NCBI RefSeq assembly: GCF_900155525.1
Contig: NZ_LT706951.1
Span: 534,508-598,507, forward strand
Length of the DNA stretch: 64,000 nt
Direction of reading: 5' to 3'
From: Mailhella massiliensis
GTDB taxonomy: Bacteria > Desulfobacterota > Desulfovibrionia > Desulfovibrionales > Desulfovibrionaceae
Translations under genes and position numbers: made by a program
Part shown: positions 8,540 through 16,382 of the stretch, piece by piece
Position numbering within the stretch: the stretch's first letter is position 1
How the letters are laid out: each line of letters starts with the position of its first letter
Notes under the pieces: generated by a model
Database searches by the model: none
Told to the model about the DNA's origin: nothing
Seen by the model: the letters and a program-made list of their open reading frames with translations, nothing else

Positions 8540-8661
8540 AACGAAAGCCGGAACACCGCCGTCCTGCTGAAAAGGTGTTTTTCCGGTATAACCTTTTGTG
8601 CTTCCCCCGCCTGGCGGATGGATTTCCGTTCCCGTACCTTCCCTCAGATGCCTGAAGGCAT
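8540..8661 (-). mobile_element. Degenerate left-end remnant of an IS200-type element
   Basis: The blocks GAAAAGGTGTTTTT, GGTATAACC, TTTTGTG, a CCCGC/GCGG hairpin region, CCCTCA and TGCCTGAAGGC occur in the same order and spacing as at the left end of the intact IS200-type copy at 45738-46513. No transposase reading frame survives. The remnant abuts the terminator of the NUDIX gene, just as the intact copy abuts the terminator of prmA. The call rests on alignment by eye. Confidence 0.5.
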
Positions 8662-8704
8662 TGAAAAAAGCCGCGCCTCCTCTCCCCAAGAAAGAATGCG
8701 CGGC
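8662..8704 (-). terminator. Terminator of the NUDIX gene
   Basis: Read on the minus strand: GCCGCGC, a loop of about 21 bases, GCGCGGC, then TTTTTTC. Confidence 0.7.
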
Positions 8705-8743
8705 TTCTCAAGCCGGAAATTCCGCCATATTCTGCAAAATCTC

Positions 8744-9145
8744 TCAGCCCAGAATCTTCTCCAGCTTTCGGGCCACGGGCACATCGGCAGGCAGAAGCCC
8801 GGGGAAAACGGCAAGCTCGTGCAGGGGAACCCAGCGCATGTCGTCGTGCACGGTCAGCGCCATGTCTCCTGTCCAGGAAAGCACGCGGTACACGCAAAGG
8901 TGCACAGTGCCGAAATCGTATTCATGGCTGTTCTCCGTGAGGAATCCGCCGATCTGCGCTTCTATGCCCAGCTCTTCCCTGAGCTCCCGGGCAAGGCACT
9001 GTTCATGGCTTTCCCCTTTTTCCAGCTTCCCTCCGGGGAATTCCCAGCTTCCCGCGCAGCTCATGAAGGGGGCGCGCCGCATGACGAGAATACGGCCCTG
9101 TTCAAAAAACACCGCGCCCATCACTTCCTTGGTCACCTTTTCCAT
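8744..9145 (-). CDS. NUDIX hydrolase (MutT / 8-oxo-dGTP diphosphatase type)
   Basis: A 133-residue NUDIX protein. The Nudix box is visible as GGKLEKGE...REELGIE (about residues 33-55), with the metal-binding REEL. Upstream is WEFPGG, typical of the MutT/NUDIX-DNA-repair subgroup that hydrolyses oxidised nucleoside triphosphates in the cytoplasm. The start at 9145 follows a double ribosome-site-like AAAGGAGAAAGGAG; the frame could extend 29 codons upstream but would then overlap the MATE gene. It lies 13 bases beyond the MATE stop on the same strand, so the two form a small operon closed by the terminator downstream. Specificity for 8-oxo-dGTP is inferred from family resemblance. Confidence 0.88.
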   Translation of the reverse strand: MEKVTKEVMGAVFFEQGRILVMRRAPFMSCAGSWEFPGGKLEKGESHEQCLARELREELGIEAQIGGFLTENSHEYDFGTVHLCVYRVLSWTGDMALTVHDDMRWVPLHELAVFPGLLPADVPVARKLEKILG

Positions 9146-9158
9146 CTCCTTTCTCCTT

Positions 9159-10532
9159 TCAGGCGGGCAGACCGCCCTTTTCCGCCGCCATGCGCCTTTC
9201 CTGACGGCGCATCGTGACCAGATAGCAGACAACGATATACAACGCGCACAACGTACATGTCACGGGTTCGCAGAGACACACGCCCATATACCCCATGGAG
9301 GGCACCACGAACAGCGCAAAAATCACGTTGCCCGACAGTTCCAGCACGCCTTCTCCGAGACTCAGCAGCCTTCCGCCCATGCCCTGCAGGGCGCAGCGCA
9401 GCACGATGAGCACGGCGATGCCCACATAGAAGGGCGCATCCACCCGAAGGTACCGCTCTCCGGCGTACAGCACTTCAGGACTGGCGGAACCCGTGACCAG
9501 AAGCACCAGTTCATCCGCCCACAGCCATACCACCACATTGACCAGCCCCACCCAGATGAGCGCGAGGAAAAGCGCATGGCGCACTCCCTGCCGGGCTCTT
9601 TGCCACTGCCCCGCCCCGATGTTCTGACTGGCGAAGGTGGAAGCCGTCACGCCCAGCGTTCCCAGGGCCAGCATGAAGACGCTGTGAAAACGCCGCGCCG
9701 TGATGTAGCCGCCCACGATACCGGTTCCCAGGTCGTTGATGGCCGACTGCAGGATCATGATGCCAATATCCACAAAGCACATCATAAGCCCCATGGAAAG
9801 GCCCGTGCCCAGCATCTGCAGCAGAACGGCCCTGTCGGGCAGCCAGGGACAGCCTTCCTCCCTTTTTCCGGGGCGCAGTTCCGGGCAGCGCCGCGCCACA
9901 TACCACAGGCACAGCAGCACGGAACAGCCTTCGGCTATCACCGTGGCCACGGCAGCACCGGCAACTCCCATGCCGAAACCTGCCACCAGCAGAAGGTCGA
10001 GTCCTATGTTGCACAGGGCTGCCGCCAGCAGAAAGACGAGCGGCATGAGACTGTCGCCTATCCCCCGCAACAGGCCCGCCAGCATATTGTAGGCAAGAAG
10101 TACGGGCATCCCCCAAAAAATGACGCGCAGGTAGGAAACGGCCATATCCAGAGCCGCATCCGGGGTGCGCAACGCACGCAGCAGAGGTTCTGCCGTCAGA
10201 AGTCCTGCCAGCGATGTCAGAAGGGCCAGCCCGGCCCAGAGCCACAGCGCAGCCGTCACGGCCCTGCCCATGGCTGCTCCGTCCCTGCCTCCGTAGCAGC
10301 GCGCCACCACCAGGGAAAAACCGTTGGACAGACCGGAGAAAAGTCCCACCACCACGATATACACCGCCACCGTGCAGCCCAGAGCGGCCAGAGCGTCGTC
10401 GCCGAGCACATGGCTCACCACGGCGAGGTCGGCCATCTGGTAGCCCTGCTGGAATACATTGCCGAGAAAAATGGGCAGCGCGAAAAGCAGCATACCCGTG
10501 AGGGGATTGCCCCGGGTAAGATCAATCTTCAT
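9159..10532 (-). CDS. MATE family efflux transporter
   Basis: A 457-residue inner-membrane protein of the MATE family (NorM/DinF-like), with about twelve hydrophobic segments. It opens with LTRGNPLTGMLLFALPIFLGNVFQ..YQMADLAVVS, the usual MATE start. Members export cationic drugs or metabolites using Na+ or H+ gradients; the substrate is unknown. The ATG at 10532 (MKIDL) fits the family start; an ATG at 10541 is also possible. The ribosome site is weak. Notably, the start lies only 10 bases beyond the stem of the 5S rRNA terminator, so expression may depend on readthrough from 5S or on a promoter I cannot see. Confidence 0.87.
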   Translation of the reverse strand: MKIDLTRGNPLTGMLLFALPIFLGNVFQQGYQMADLAVVSHVLGDDALAALGCTVAVYIVVVGLFSGLSNGFSLVVARCYGGRDGAAMGRAVTAALWLWAGLALLTSLAGLLTAEPLLRALRTPDAALDMAVSYLRVIFWGMPVLLAYNMLAGLLRGIGDSLMPLVFLLAAALCNIGLDLLLVAGFGMGVAGAAVATVIAEGCSVLLCLWYVARRCPELRPGKREEGCPWLPDRAVLLQMLGTGLSMGLMMCFVDIGIMILQSAINDLGTGIVGGYITARRFHSVFMLALGTLGVTASTFASQNIGAGQWQRARQGVRHALFLALIWVGLVNVVVWLWADELVLLVTGSASPEVLYAGERYLRVDAPFYVGIAVLIVLRCALQGMGGRLLSLGEGVLELSGNVIFALFVVPSMGYMGVCLCEPVTCTLCALYIVVCYLVTMRRQERRMAAEKGGLPA

Positions 10533-10541
10533 GGGAAACAT

Positions 10542-10572
10542 CAAAAAAGCCCCCGCGGTTGTCGCAGGGGCT
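10542..10572 (-). terminator. Rho-independent terminator of the 5S rRNA gene
   Basis: On the minus strand: AGCCCCTGCG, loop ACAAC, CGCGGGGGCT, then TTTTTT. The ten-base-pair stem (one wobble) starts a few bases after the mature 3' end of the 5S RNA. Confidence 0.85.
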
Positions 10573-10580
10573 GAAAATAA

Positions 10581-10696
10581 TGCCGGCATCGGCCTACTTT
10601 CCCACGCAAAAATACGCAGTATCATGGGCGATGAAGCGCTTAACTTCCGAGTTCGGAATGGGATCGGGTGTACCCGCTTCTCTATGGACACCGGCA
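10581..10696 (-). rRNA. rrf: 5S ribosomal RNA (isolated gene)
   Basis: About 116 bases, read on the minus strand. The terminal helix is formed by TGCCGG at the 5' end and CCGGCA at the 3' end. The conserved 5S core is present: CCCGATCCCATTCCGAACTC, then GGAAGTTAAG, and GTGGGAAAGTAGG towards the 3' end. No 23S or 16S sequence lies upstream within the 2 kb that would hold it; instead there is a promoter about 40 bases before the gene. It is therefore a free-standing 5S gene with its own promoter and terminator, rather than the tail of an rrn operon in this window. End positions are uncertain by a few bases. Confidence 0.93.
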
Positions 10697-10735
10697 AATA
10701 TGGAAACCGCAAAAACGGTTGTTGTCGCTTCGAGG

Positions 10736-10764
10736 CTTATATAAAAAAGCCACTCCTCTGGCAA
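10736..10764 (-). promoter_or_regulatory. Promoter of the isolated 5S rRNA gene
   Basis: On the minus strand: TTGCCA, 17 bases, TATAAG. The predicted start is about 32 bases before mature 5S; a small AACCG...CGGTT hairpin lies in the leader and could guide processing. Confidence 0.7.
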
Positions 10765-11153
10765 GCATTTTTTTGCCGTTCCGGGAGCAGACGCAAGCAT
10801 CCCGCCTGCCCGGCCGCCTCAACTTCCCGCAGGAGCATGGCTTTCCCCGAAGAGACGCCGTGTTTTTGCGGCCCGGTCCCGCATCCCTGCAAAAAGCGCC
10901 GCATCGCCCGCGCGCATACGCAGAGCGTCTTTTCCCGGTCATGTTCTCCGGGGGAACACGGCATCACCGGCAGGGCCATGCCCGCGCCCGCAGAAAACGC
11001 CTCCTCCGCCGCATGGGGAAGAAGCCCGGCCGCCCCCTTCAGGCCCGGGAGAGGCCGGAAAAACACGCCGTCCCTGCGCGGACCATACGGTATCGCCGGC
11101 GGAATACGGCGTCATCCTTTACGGGCGCGCCCCGGCGGAATGTCCGGCGCGGC
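10765..11153. other. Intergenic, nothing recognised
   Basis: About 390 GC-rich bases between the 5S promoter and the stop of the OpgB-like gene. No 23S rRNA remnant, tRNA or credible coding frame is visible. Confidence 0.5.
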
Positions 11154-12788
11154 TCAACTGTTTTCTTTGACATACTCCGGCAGCCACAGGCTTTCGTATA
11201 TTTTGCTGCGCCCGAGCACTCTTTTCCGCAGCGTATCACGATAGTTCTTTTCCGGCGCAACATCCGTGGAAAAAACGTTGTAGCCGAAGCCCAGCCTGTC
11301 GCCTTCCACGGTAAATCCCAAAGCGGCGAGCAGCGAGGGGAAAAGGTCGAAATGCGTGATTACTTCCCGCACGGGCACAAGCGTCGCATCCCGCTTCAGG
11401 GAACAGAGCACGAAGCGTCCTTCCACATGCTTGAGGTCCACGCCGTCCATTTCCGGCATTCTGGCCAGATGATCGCCCATGACGAGAATGACGAAATCAT
11501 CCTCCCAGCCCTTGTCGCTGATGTGTCTGAGCAGACGCTGCACCTGAGAGAGGGAACACTTCACATAGCCGCCCCAGTTCTCGGAAAAGCCCTGATCCAC
11601 GCACGGCGGAGAAAGGAAGCCCGGTTCATGGGTATCCATGGTGGAAAGGGCGAAGCTGAACTTCCTGCCTTCCGCCATGAGTTCATCAATGCGCTCGATG
11701 CTGCGGTCCACCATGTCGCTGTCGTACATGGCCCAGATGTTCATGGTGGCCGGGTCCACATGCTTTTTCTCTATCCATTCCTCCTTGGCCATGAACTCTT
11801 CATAGCCGTGGCTGAGGAAGAACTTGTTCAGACCGGAGAACAGCCCGCTGGAACCGTTGTAGTACACGTTGTGGTAGCCGTCCTTCTGCAGATAATCCCC
11901 GAGGCACAGCGCGCCGGGAAGATACCGGTCGAGAGCCCAGCCGGTAAGGTTGCCGCTCAGGATGGATATGGACTTGAGCGGAATGCCGCACTGCGAGGCG
12001 ACGATGCCGCCGATGGTGAAATCCGCGCCGGGCATCTGATCGATGCGCAGGTCGGGCGTTTCTATGGAGGGACGCAGCGGAGCAAGCAGGTCTTCTCCCA
12101 TCACGTCGCTTCTGCCGAAGGTTTCCTCTATGCTCTCACAATAGAGAATAAGCAGATTCTTTTTCCCGGTTCCCGAAACCTTCACCGTGCGGGGGTCCAC
12201 ATACGCGCCTTCGGCATAAAAATCCCCCAGAACGGCCTGTTCCTGAAAAAAGGTAAAGAAGTTCACATAATACATGGAATACAACAGCACGCAGAGCCAT
12301 GCGCCCGCAAGCCGCCATCCGCCGGAGAAGAAGCAAAGCGCCCGCTGCGTGGCCGCAGAAGCCCGGCGCAGCAGCCCCGCAAAGCCCAGAGCGGCCAGAA
12401 GAAGCACCGCCAGCACCACACCGCGGACCACGACGAAGACATCGTCGATGAAGGAACCGGGCACCCAGAACCACAGCGCCGCCAGCACCACGCAGCACGC
12501 CGCGCAGAGCGGCCGCGCCCCGTCCCCGTATTCCGTCTCACGAAGAAAGGCGAAGGTCAGCGCGCAAAGCAGCGCGTTCTTCACATGCCAGAAAAACACA
12601 TGAATGAAATCTCCCGGCATGGTGACGATGTTGTCCCGCATGAGCTGCATGTGGAACAGCACCTGGTTGATGGTCACCTCATCGAATTCCCTTTTGGACA
12701 TGATGAGAAACGCCACCGTGAAGCAGAACGTGAAAAAGACGAAAAAAGATCGGACAAAGCGAAAAAGAAACGCCCGTTGTGCGCGCAT
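11154..12788 (-). CDS. OpgB/MdoB-like phosphoglycerol transferase (sulfatase superfamily)
   Basis: This 544-residue membrane enzyme has about five N-terminal hydrophobic helices (residues 10-195) and then a periplasmic alkaline-phosphatase/sulfatase-fold domain. Sequence pieces recall E. coli phosphoglycerol transferase I: LLILYCESIEETF with the Glu/Ser metal-nucleophile region, GIVASQCGIPL, CLGDYLQKDGY, DTHEPG and the C-terminal metal-site strand VILVMGDHLA. OpgB moves phosphoglycerol groups from phosphatidylglycerol onto periplasmic glucans; related enzymes modify lipid A or make lipoteichoic acid, so the acceptor here is not certain. The start at 12788 has only a weak ribosome site. It appears to be a single-gene unit. 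Where the nucleophile would be Thr in LTA synthases, this sequence aligns with the OpgB form. Confidence 0.8.
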   Translation of the reverse strand: MRAQRAFLFRFVRSFFVFFTFCFTVAFLIMSKREFDEVTINQVLFHMQLMRDNIVTMPGDFIHVFFWHVKNALLCALTFAFLRETEYGDGARPLCAACCVVLAALWFWVPGSFIDDVFVVVRGVVLAVLLLAALGFAGLLRRASAATQRALCFFSGGWRLAGAWLCVLLYSMYYVNFFTFFQEQAVLGDFYAEGAYVDPRTVKVSGTGKKNLLILYCESIEETFGRSDVMGEDLLAPLRPSIETPDLRIDQMPGADFTIGGIVASQCGIPLKSISILSGNLTGWALDRYLPGALCLGDYLQKDGYHNVYYNGSSGLFSGLNKFFLSHGYEEFMAKEEWIEKKHVDPATMNIWAMYDSDMVDRSIERIDELMAEGRKFSFALSTMDTHEPGFLSPPCVDQGFSENWGGYVKCSLSQVQRLLRHISDKGWEDDFVILVMGDHLARMPEMDGVDLKHVEGRFVLCSLKRDATLVPVREVITHFDLFPSLLAALGFTVEGDRLGFGYNVFSTDVAPEKNYRDTLRKRVLGRSKIYESLWLPEYVKENS

Positions 12789-12859
12789 ACAGACATCCGG
12801 TAAATGAAGTGAGGCCCCCTTCCGGCATCGCCGGACGGACGGATTCTTTTAACAAAAAA

Positions 12860-12888
12860 AAAGAGGCTGTGTAAACAGCCTCTTTTTT
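12860..12888 (-). terminator. Terminator after the tRNA-Lys pair (works in either direction)
   Basis: GAGGCTGT, GTAA loop, ACAGCCTC, flanked by an A-run on one side and a T-run on the other. Confidence 0.8.
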
Positions 12889-12894
12889 CTCACA

Positions 12895-12970
<76 letters not shown>

Positions 12971-13019
12971 ATGTGGGTACTTTCGTACCTGTGCGTCACA
13001 ACAGAAAAACCGTTTGAGA

Positions 13020-13095
<76 letters not shown>

Positions 13096-13115
13096 ACACG
13101 CTCGACGCAGGTGTG

Positions 13116-13144
13116 TTTATAGGGAAAACGCCCCCCATCGTCAA
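13116..13144 (-). promoter_or_regulatory. Promoter of the tRNA-Lys pair
   Basis: On the minus strand: TTGACG, 17 bases, TATAAA. The GC-rich spacer contrasts with the very AT-rich DNA just upstream (13150-13225). Confidence 0.75.
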
Positions 13145-13225
13145 GCGTTTTTTGCCGAAAAAAATTATTTTTTCTTCATAAAAAAACAAATATCATATTA
13201 TTTCAATATATTATATACGTCATTT

Positions 13226-13702
13226 TCAACAGCGGCCGGTCTTCTGGGCACAGGCTCTCGCCAGTCTGCGCACGATATGGCCGATGGTCATGGCGCATAC
13301 TATGCCTGCCGCGATGGCGGAAGCCAGCAGCAGCGTATAGAGTATCTGCTGAGAAAAGGCGCTCCATTCACCGTTCACGGCATAGCTCATGGAGCGGTAC
13401 AGCGAGGCTCCGGGCACCATGGGAATGGCGGCGGGCACCAGAAACACGGTGGACGGCGTCTTTTTCAGCCTCGCCATGGGTTCCGAATACAGGGTGAAGC
13501 ACGCGGAAGCGAAGAAAAAGCGTATCACATCGCTGTCGCACACCGCTCCGAGGGCGAGATATGCCGCCCAGCCCAGCATCCCTCCGAGTCCCGCCCAGAA
13601 AAGCCGCGCCGCCTGCACATTGAAAAGCACGGCAAAGCCCACGGAACCGCTGAAGGCCGTTACAAGCTGTATGAGAGCATCGAGACTCATGGCATTTACC
13701 AT
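13226..13702 (-). CDS. ThrE-type exporter, small (C-terminal domain) subunit
   Basis: A 158-residue membrane protein matching the second half of ThrE threonine/serine exporters (ThrE_2/DUF3815 type), with about four or five hydrophobic segments and the pattern PMVPGASLYRSM. With the upstream gene it would constitute a two-chain version of an exporter that is one protein in actinobacteria. The start at 13702 overlaps the stop of the large-subunit gene; ATG 13690 is an equally good choice. The terminal CAQKTGRC tail is polar. The split is clean rather than a frameshift, because each part has its own start and stop and the arrangement is common. Confidence 0.8.
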   Translation of the reverse strand: MVNAMSLDALIQLVTAFSGSVGFAVLFNVQAARLFWAGLGGMLGWAAYLALGAVCDSDVIRFFFASACFTLYSEPMARLKKTPSTVFLVPAAIPMVPGASLYRSMSYAVNGEWSAFSQQILYTLLLASAIAAGIVCAMTIGHIVRRLARACAQKTGRC

Positions 13703-14499
13703 ATAAGCGTGGGAAGAGCGAAACCGAAGGCGATGAGCGCGGCCAGCAGAAAGGCATTGCAGAAACCGAGCAGCGCGGAAAGGGTGTCGCCGTTGAAGAT
13801 GTCGCGTATGGAGTTGGTCAGGAGCATTCCCGGAATAAGCAGCATGATGTTGCCGATGCTGATCTTTTCCGCGGAATATCCGAAGCCCAGGGAAACGAAA
13901 AACAGCGCAAGGCACCCGCCCGCAAAGGACCACAGCACCGCCGCCACGTTGGCGGGAAGCTGCAGATAGCGCGATACCGCATCCATATACTTTAAAAACA
14001 GACCTATCACGGCCGATGCCGCGGCATCCAGCCACCGCCCGCCGAAAAACAGCGTGAACGAGGCGGAAATAAGCGCATGTATGCCCAGCATCACGGTAAA
14101 GGAATACTGCGGCGTTCTGGTGCGTATTTCCTCAAGCTCGTTTTCCACCACCTCGAAAAGCGGCATTTCCTCGCAGATGCGGCGGGAAAGCGCGTTGAGC
14201 CGGGCAAGTTTGAACAGATCGTACTTTGTGGAGGTGATGCGCCTTGTCTGCGTCACGGCCCCGAACATGGGAGAATACGCGGTTACCACAATGGCCGAGG
14301 TTATGGTGAACACATCCACCTTTTCCGCACCATAGGCGATGCAGATGCGGCGCACGCTGTCTTCCACCCGGCTGACCTCCGCGCCGCTGATGAGCATTTC
14401 CTCGCCGATGTTCAGGGCGTTGAACAGAAATTCCTGGGCGTAGTCCACGCTGGAGGAATGCTGCAGCGCGACATTTTCCGCCAGATAGTATCTCGCCAT
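13696..14499 (-). CDS. ThrE-type threonine/serine exporter, large (N-terminal domain) subunit
   Basis: A 267-residue protein of the ThrE (DUF1212) family. The cytoplasmic N-terminal half carries the family features ISGAEVSRVEDSVRRIC and FTITSAIVV, and the C-terminal half holds five or so membrane helices, including the conserved LLIPGMLLTNSIRD. It would export threonine, serine or similar amino acids using the proton gradient, with the small subunit encoded immediately downstream. The ATG at 14499 is preferred; the frame is open to a TTG at 14562, but neither start has a strong ribosome site. Confidence 0.82.
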   Translation of the reverse strand: MARYYLAENVALQHSSSVDYAQEFLFNALNIGEEMLISGAEVSRVEDSVRRICIAYGAEKVDVFTITSAIVVTAYSPMFGAVTQTRRITSTKYDLFKLARLNALSRRICEEMPLFEVVENELEEIRTRTPQYSFTVMLGIHALISASFTLFFGGRWLDAAASAVIGLFLKYMDAVSRYLQLPANVAAVLWSFAGGCLALFFVSLGFGYSAEKISIGNIMLLIPGMLLTNSIRDIFNGDTLSALLGFCNAFLLAALIAFGFALPTLIW

Positions 14500-15647
14500 A
14501 ATTTTAAACCATCGCTTTAAGAATAAGAAGCGTCGTTTCTCTTCCGCAGAGCTGCCGGACAACGGCGGAGGCTCCGATACGCAGCGCTTTCCGCCCTATG
14601 CGGGGAGGCCGCACGCGGCCATGAAAGGCACCGCGTTCTGTCGTTCCGAAACCTCCGGGTACCTTCCGCATCTATAAAAAAACGGCCTGCTCGCTGTCAA
14701 TGGAGAGAAACATTTCCCCTTCTCCTGCACACAAAGAAAAACGCCCTTTCCCCGAAGGCTTCCGCGCCCCTGCGTCCTTTCTTTCCCGCAGCCATCGCCG
14801 TGGGCCGTTCTCCCCCCCCCGCTCTTCTCTCCTTATCCCGGAACGACGTGCCCCGACGAAAACCATGCCGAAGACGCTCCTTCCGCCGAGGGCACGCGCG
14901 AGTACCGCGCACCTTTGCCGGGCAGAGGCTTCTCACTCCATGCCGCACGCATTTTTTTGCCCCGGCCGTCAGGCACGGTCCCGCAGCCGTGCCTGAAAGC
15001 GCATACCGCAAAAAAAAAACAGGGAATGGAGTCATGCCCCGGCACAAGATTGCAGGACGCCGGTCGGGCCGCGAAAGGAAAGCTCTTCATGCGGACAATG
15101 CTTGCGCCGTTTTTCCGCGCAAAAAAGCCTTGCCGCAGTCCCGCCCCTCTTCGGCCTCTGCCTCCGCAGTTCCGCTTCTTCCTTTTCGATCCGGCCTTTG
15201 ACTGCCGTTGCCTGCCGTGCACAAAACTCTTTCCGGTATGGAGGAGCAGTCTTCGGAATGCTCCGCCCGTTTCCGTACTGTCCCCGCCTGTCTGACGCCT
15301 TTCGGGCAACCGTGCGGAATCCGCGCGAAAGGGGGCATGTCGAACGGCCGGGGATTCTCCGAACGCTGCCTCCGTCAGGGCCGTTCTTCCTCCGAAAAGC
15401 CGGAGCCGCGGTTTCCGACGGCATTGCCGACGTCCGTCCCTTTCTTGCGGCCGTTCCCTTCCTCTCCTGTCCGCAGCATGGAGTATCCGCCCTTTCACAG
15501 CTCGAAAAGCCGCGCTGCGGCACTCCGGCCTCATATATATGCGCCGCACGGCTTTCAGCGTATCCGCGGCGGCACCGCCCTCATCCGCGCAAAAGCATGT
15601 CATCCGGCTCAGGAACACCACCTGAGCAGTCTCATCCCGCCGGATGT
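14500..15647. other. 1.1-kb region with no recognisable gene
   Basis: Many overlapping open frames exist on both strands because the DNA is GC-rich, but none resembles a protein family, and none has a convincing start. I see no tRNA, tmRNA, SRP or other known RNA. It may be a decayed gene; the right edge is the end of the IS200-type element. Confidence 0.5.
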
Positions 15648-15752
15648 AAAAGTCAGAACCGCCCCTTCAAGGGGCGGTTTGATTTGACCCTATAAGGGTC
15701 TGGTACTCGGCTGCCCTCTTAAGAGGGCTCTGTCTCGACTCTTGCCGGAAAG

Positions 15753-16196
15753 TTATTTCCTGCTGCTCGTAAACGAGCTGACGGGCCGTTCTACCAGGCT
15801 ATACTGATCAGTTATTTTGTCTCGTTCTTCCTGCTCTCGCACATACTTGACTCCCACCGTGCTGACAAAATAGCCGGTGCACCAGAAATGACGATTGCCG
15901 AACTTGTAGCGCAGATGCGGAAAACTCTCGAATATCATCAGGGAACTCTTCCCTTTCAAATACCCCATGATCTGCGCCACGCTATACTTGGGCGGAATCT
16001 TGATGCACATATGGATATGGTCCACACGCGCATTTGCTTCCACTATCTCTATTCCTTTGTATTCACACAGTTTTCTCAGAATTTCTCCTATCGTCCTGCG
16101 ATACCTTCCGTATATCAGCTTACGTCTGAATTTCGGTGCGAAAACGATGTGATACTTGCAGTTCCAACGGGTATGGTTTAAACTCTGGTCATTCAT
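15753..16196 (-). CDS. tnpA: IS200-type TnpA transposase, copy 1, six residues missing before the catalytic Tyr
   Basis: A 147-residue Y1 (HUH) single-strand transposase. The HUH motif is DHIHM. The catalytic Tyr lies in KYVREQ. Compared with copy 2 this gene lacks 18 bases encoding NEATII directly before KYVREQ, while the frame is retained. In the family this segment is the start of the helix that carries the Tyr, so activity is probably lost. The ATG at 16196 follows AAAGGAACCC, which can pair with an upstream GGGTTCC repeat: in IS200 such a stem hides the ribosome site and keeps transposase levels low. Confidence 0.88.
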   Translation of the reverse strand: MNDQSLNHTRWNCKYHIVFAPKFRRKLIYGRYRRTIGEILRKLCEYKGIEIVEANARVDHIHMCIKIPPKYSVAQIMGYLKGKSSLMIFESFPHLRYKFGNRHFWCTGYFVSTVGVKYVREQEERDKITDQYSLVERPVSSFTSSRK

Positions 16197-16201
16197 TATT
16201 G

Positions 16202-16265
16202 GGTTCCTTTGTGTATAGATTTCGAGTCGAGACAACTGGTTATCTCACAAAGGAACCCCTTTTTT
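16202..16265 (-). promoter_or_regulatory. Transposase ribosome-site-sequestering hairpin, copy 1
   Basis: GGGTTCCTTTGTG and CACAAAGGAACCC form a 13-base-pair stem around a loop of about 36 bases, upstream of the tnpA ATG. The 3' arm contains the ribosome-binding sequence. The same stem is found in copy 2. Confidence 0.65.
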
Positions 16266-16323
16266 AACTTGTTTAAAGGCTTCGCCTTTTTGGAACTCCC
16301 CGCATAGCGGGGAGTTTTCGGCC

Positions 16324-16360
16324 TTAAAAAAGAGCGCCTTCCACAGGGAAAGCGCTCTTT
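16324..16360 (-). terminator. Terminator of the tpiA-secG transcript
   Basis: On the minus strand: AGAGCGC, loop, GCGCTCT, then TTTTTTAA. The IS200-type element begins immediately beyond the T-run. Confidence 0.8.
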
Positions 16361-16382
16361 TCGGGGCTTTTGCTTACTGCAC

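Larger units (their letters stand above)
15648..16322 (-). mobile_element. IS200-type insertion sequence, copy 1 (probably dead)
   Basis: The element carries a single Y1 transposase gene. Its right end (low coordinates) has three hairpins in a row (GCCCCTTCAAGGGGC, GACCCTATAAGGGTC, GCCCTCTTAAGAGGGC), and its left end has the hairpin CTCCCCGC/GCGGGGAG. It matches copy 2 at 45040-45732 closely over its whole length. The left end abuts TTAAG on the minus strand, next to the secG terminator. There are no terminal inverted repeats or target duplication, as expected for IS200/IS605. Boundaries are inferred from comparing copies and could be off by a few bases. Confidence 0.85.

Noticed and set aside
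10700-11153. A 23S rRNA remnant upstream of the 5S gene
   Set aside because: No segment resembles the conserved 23S 3' end; a promoter sits at the position where 23S should be.
13226-14499. Frameshifted single thrE gene
   Set aside because: The two parts have separate starts and stops in a pattern common to split ThrE exporters, and each domain is complete.
14700-15640. Overlapping frames on both strands in the kilobase gap
   Set aside because: Composition is Arg/Pro/Ser-rich in all frames, as expected of GC-rich non-coding DNA; no start signals.
15648-16322. A TnpB/omega-RNA partner beside the IS200-type transposase
   Set aside because: No tnpB-like frame lies within or next to any of the three elements; the right-end hairpins alone do not establish a guide RNA.
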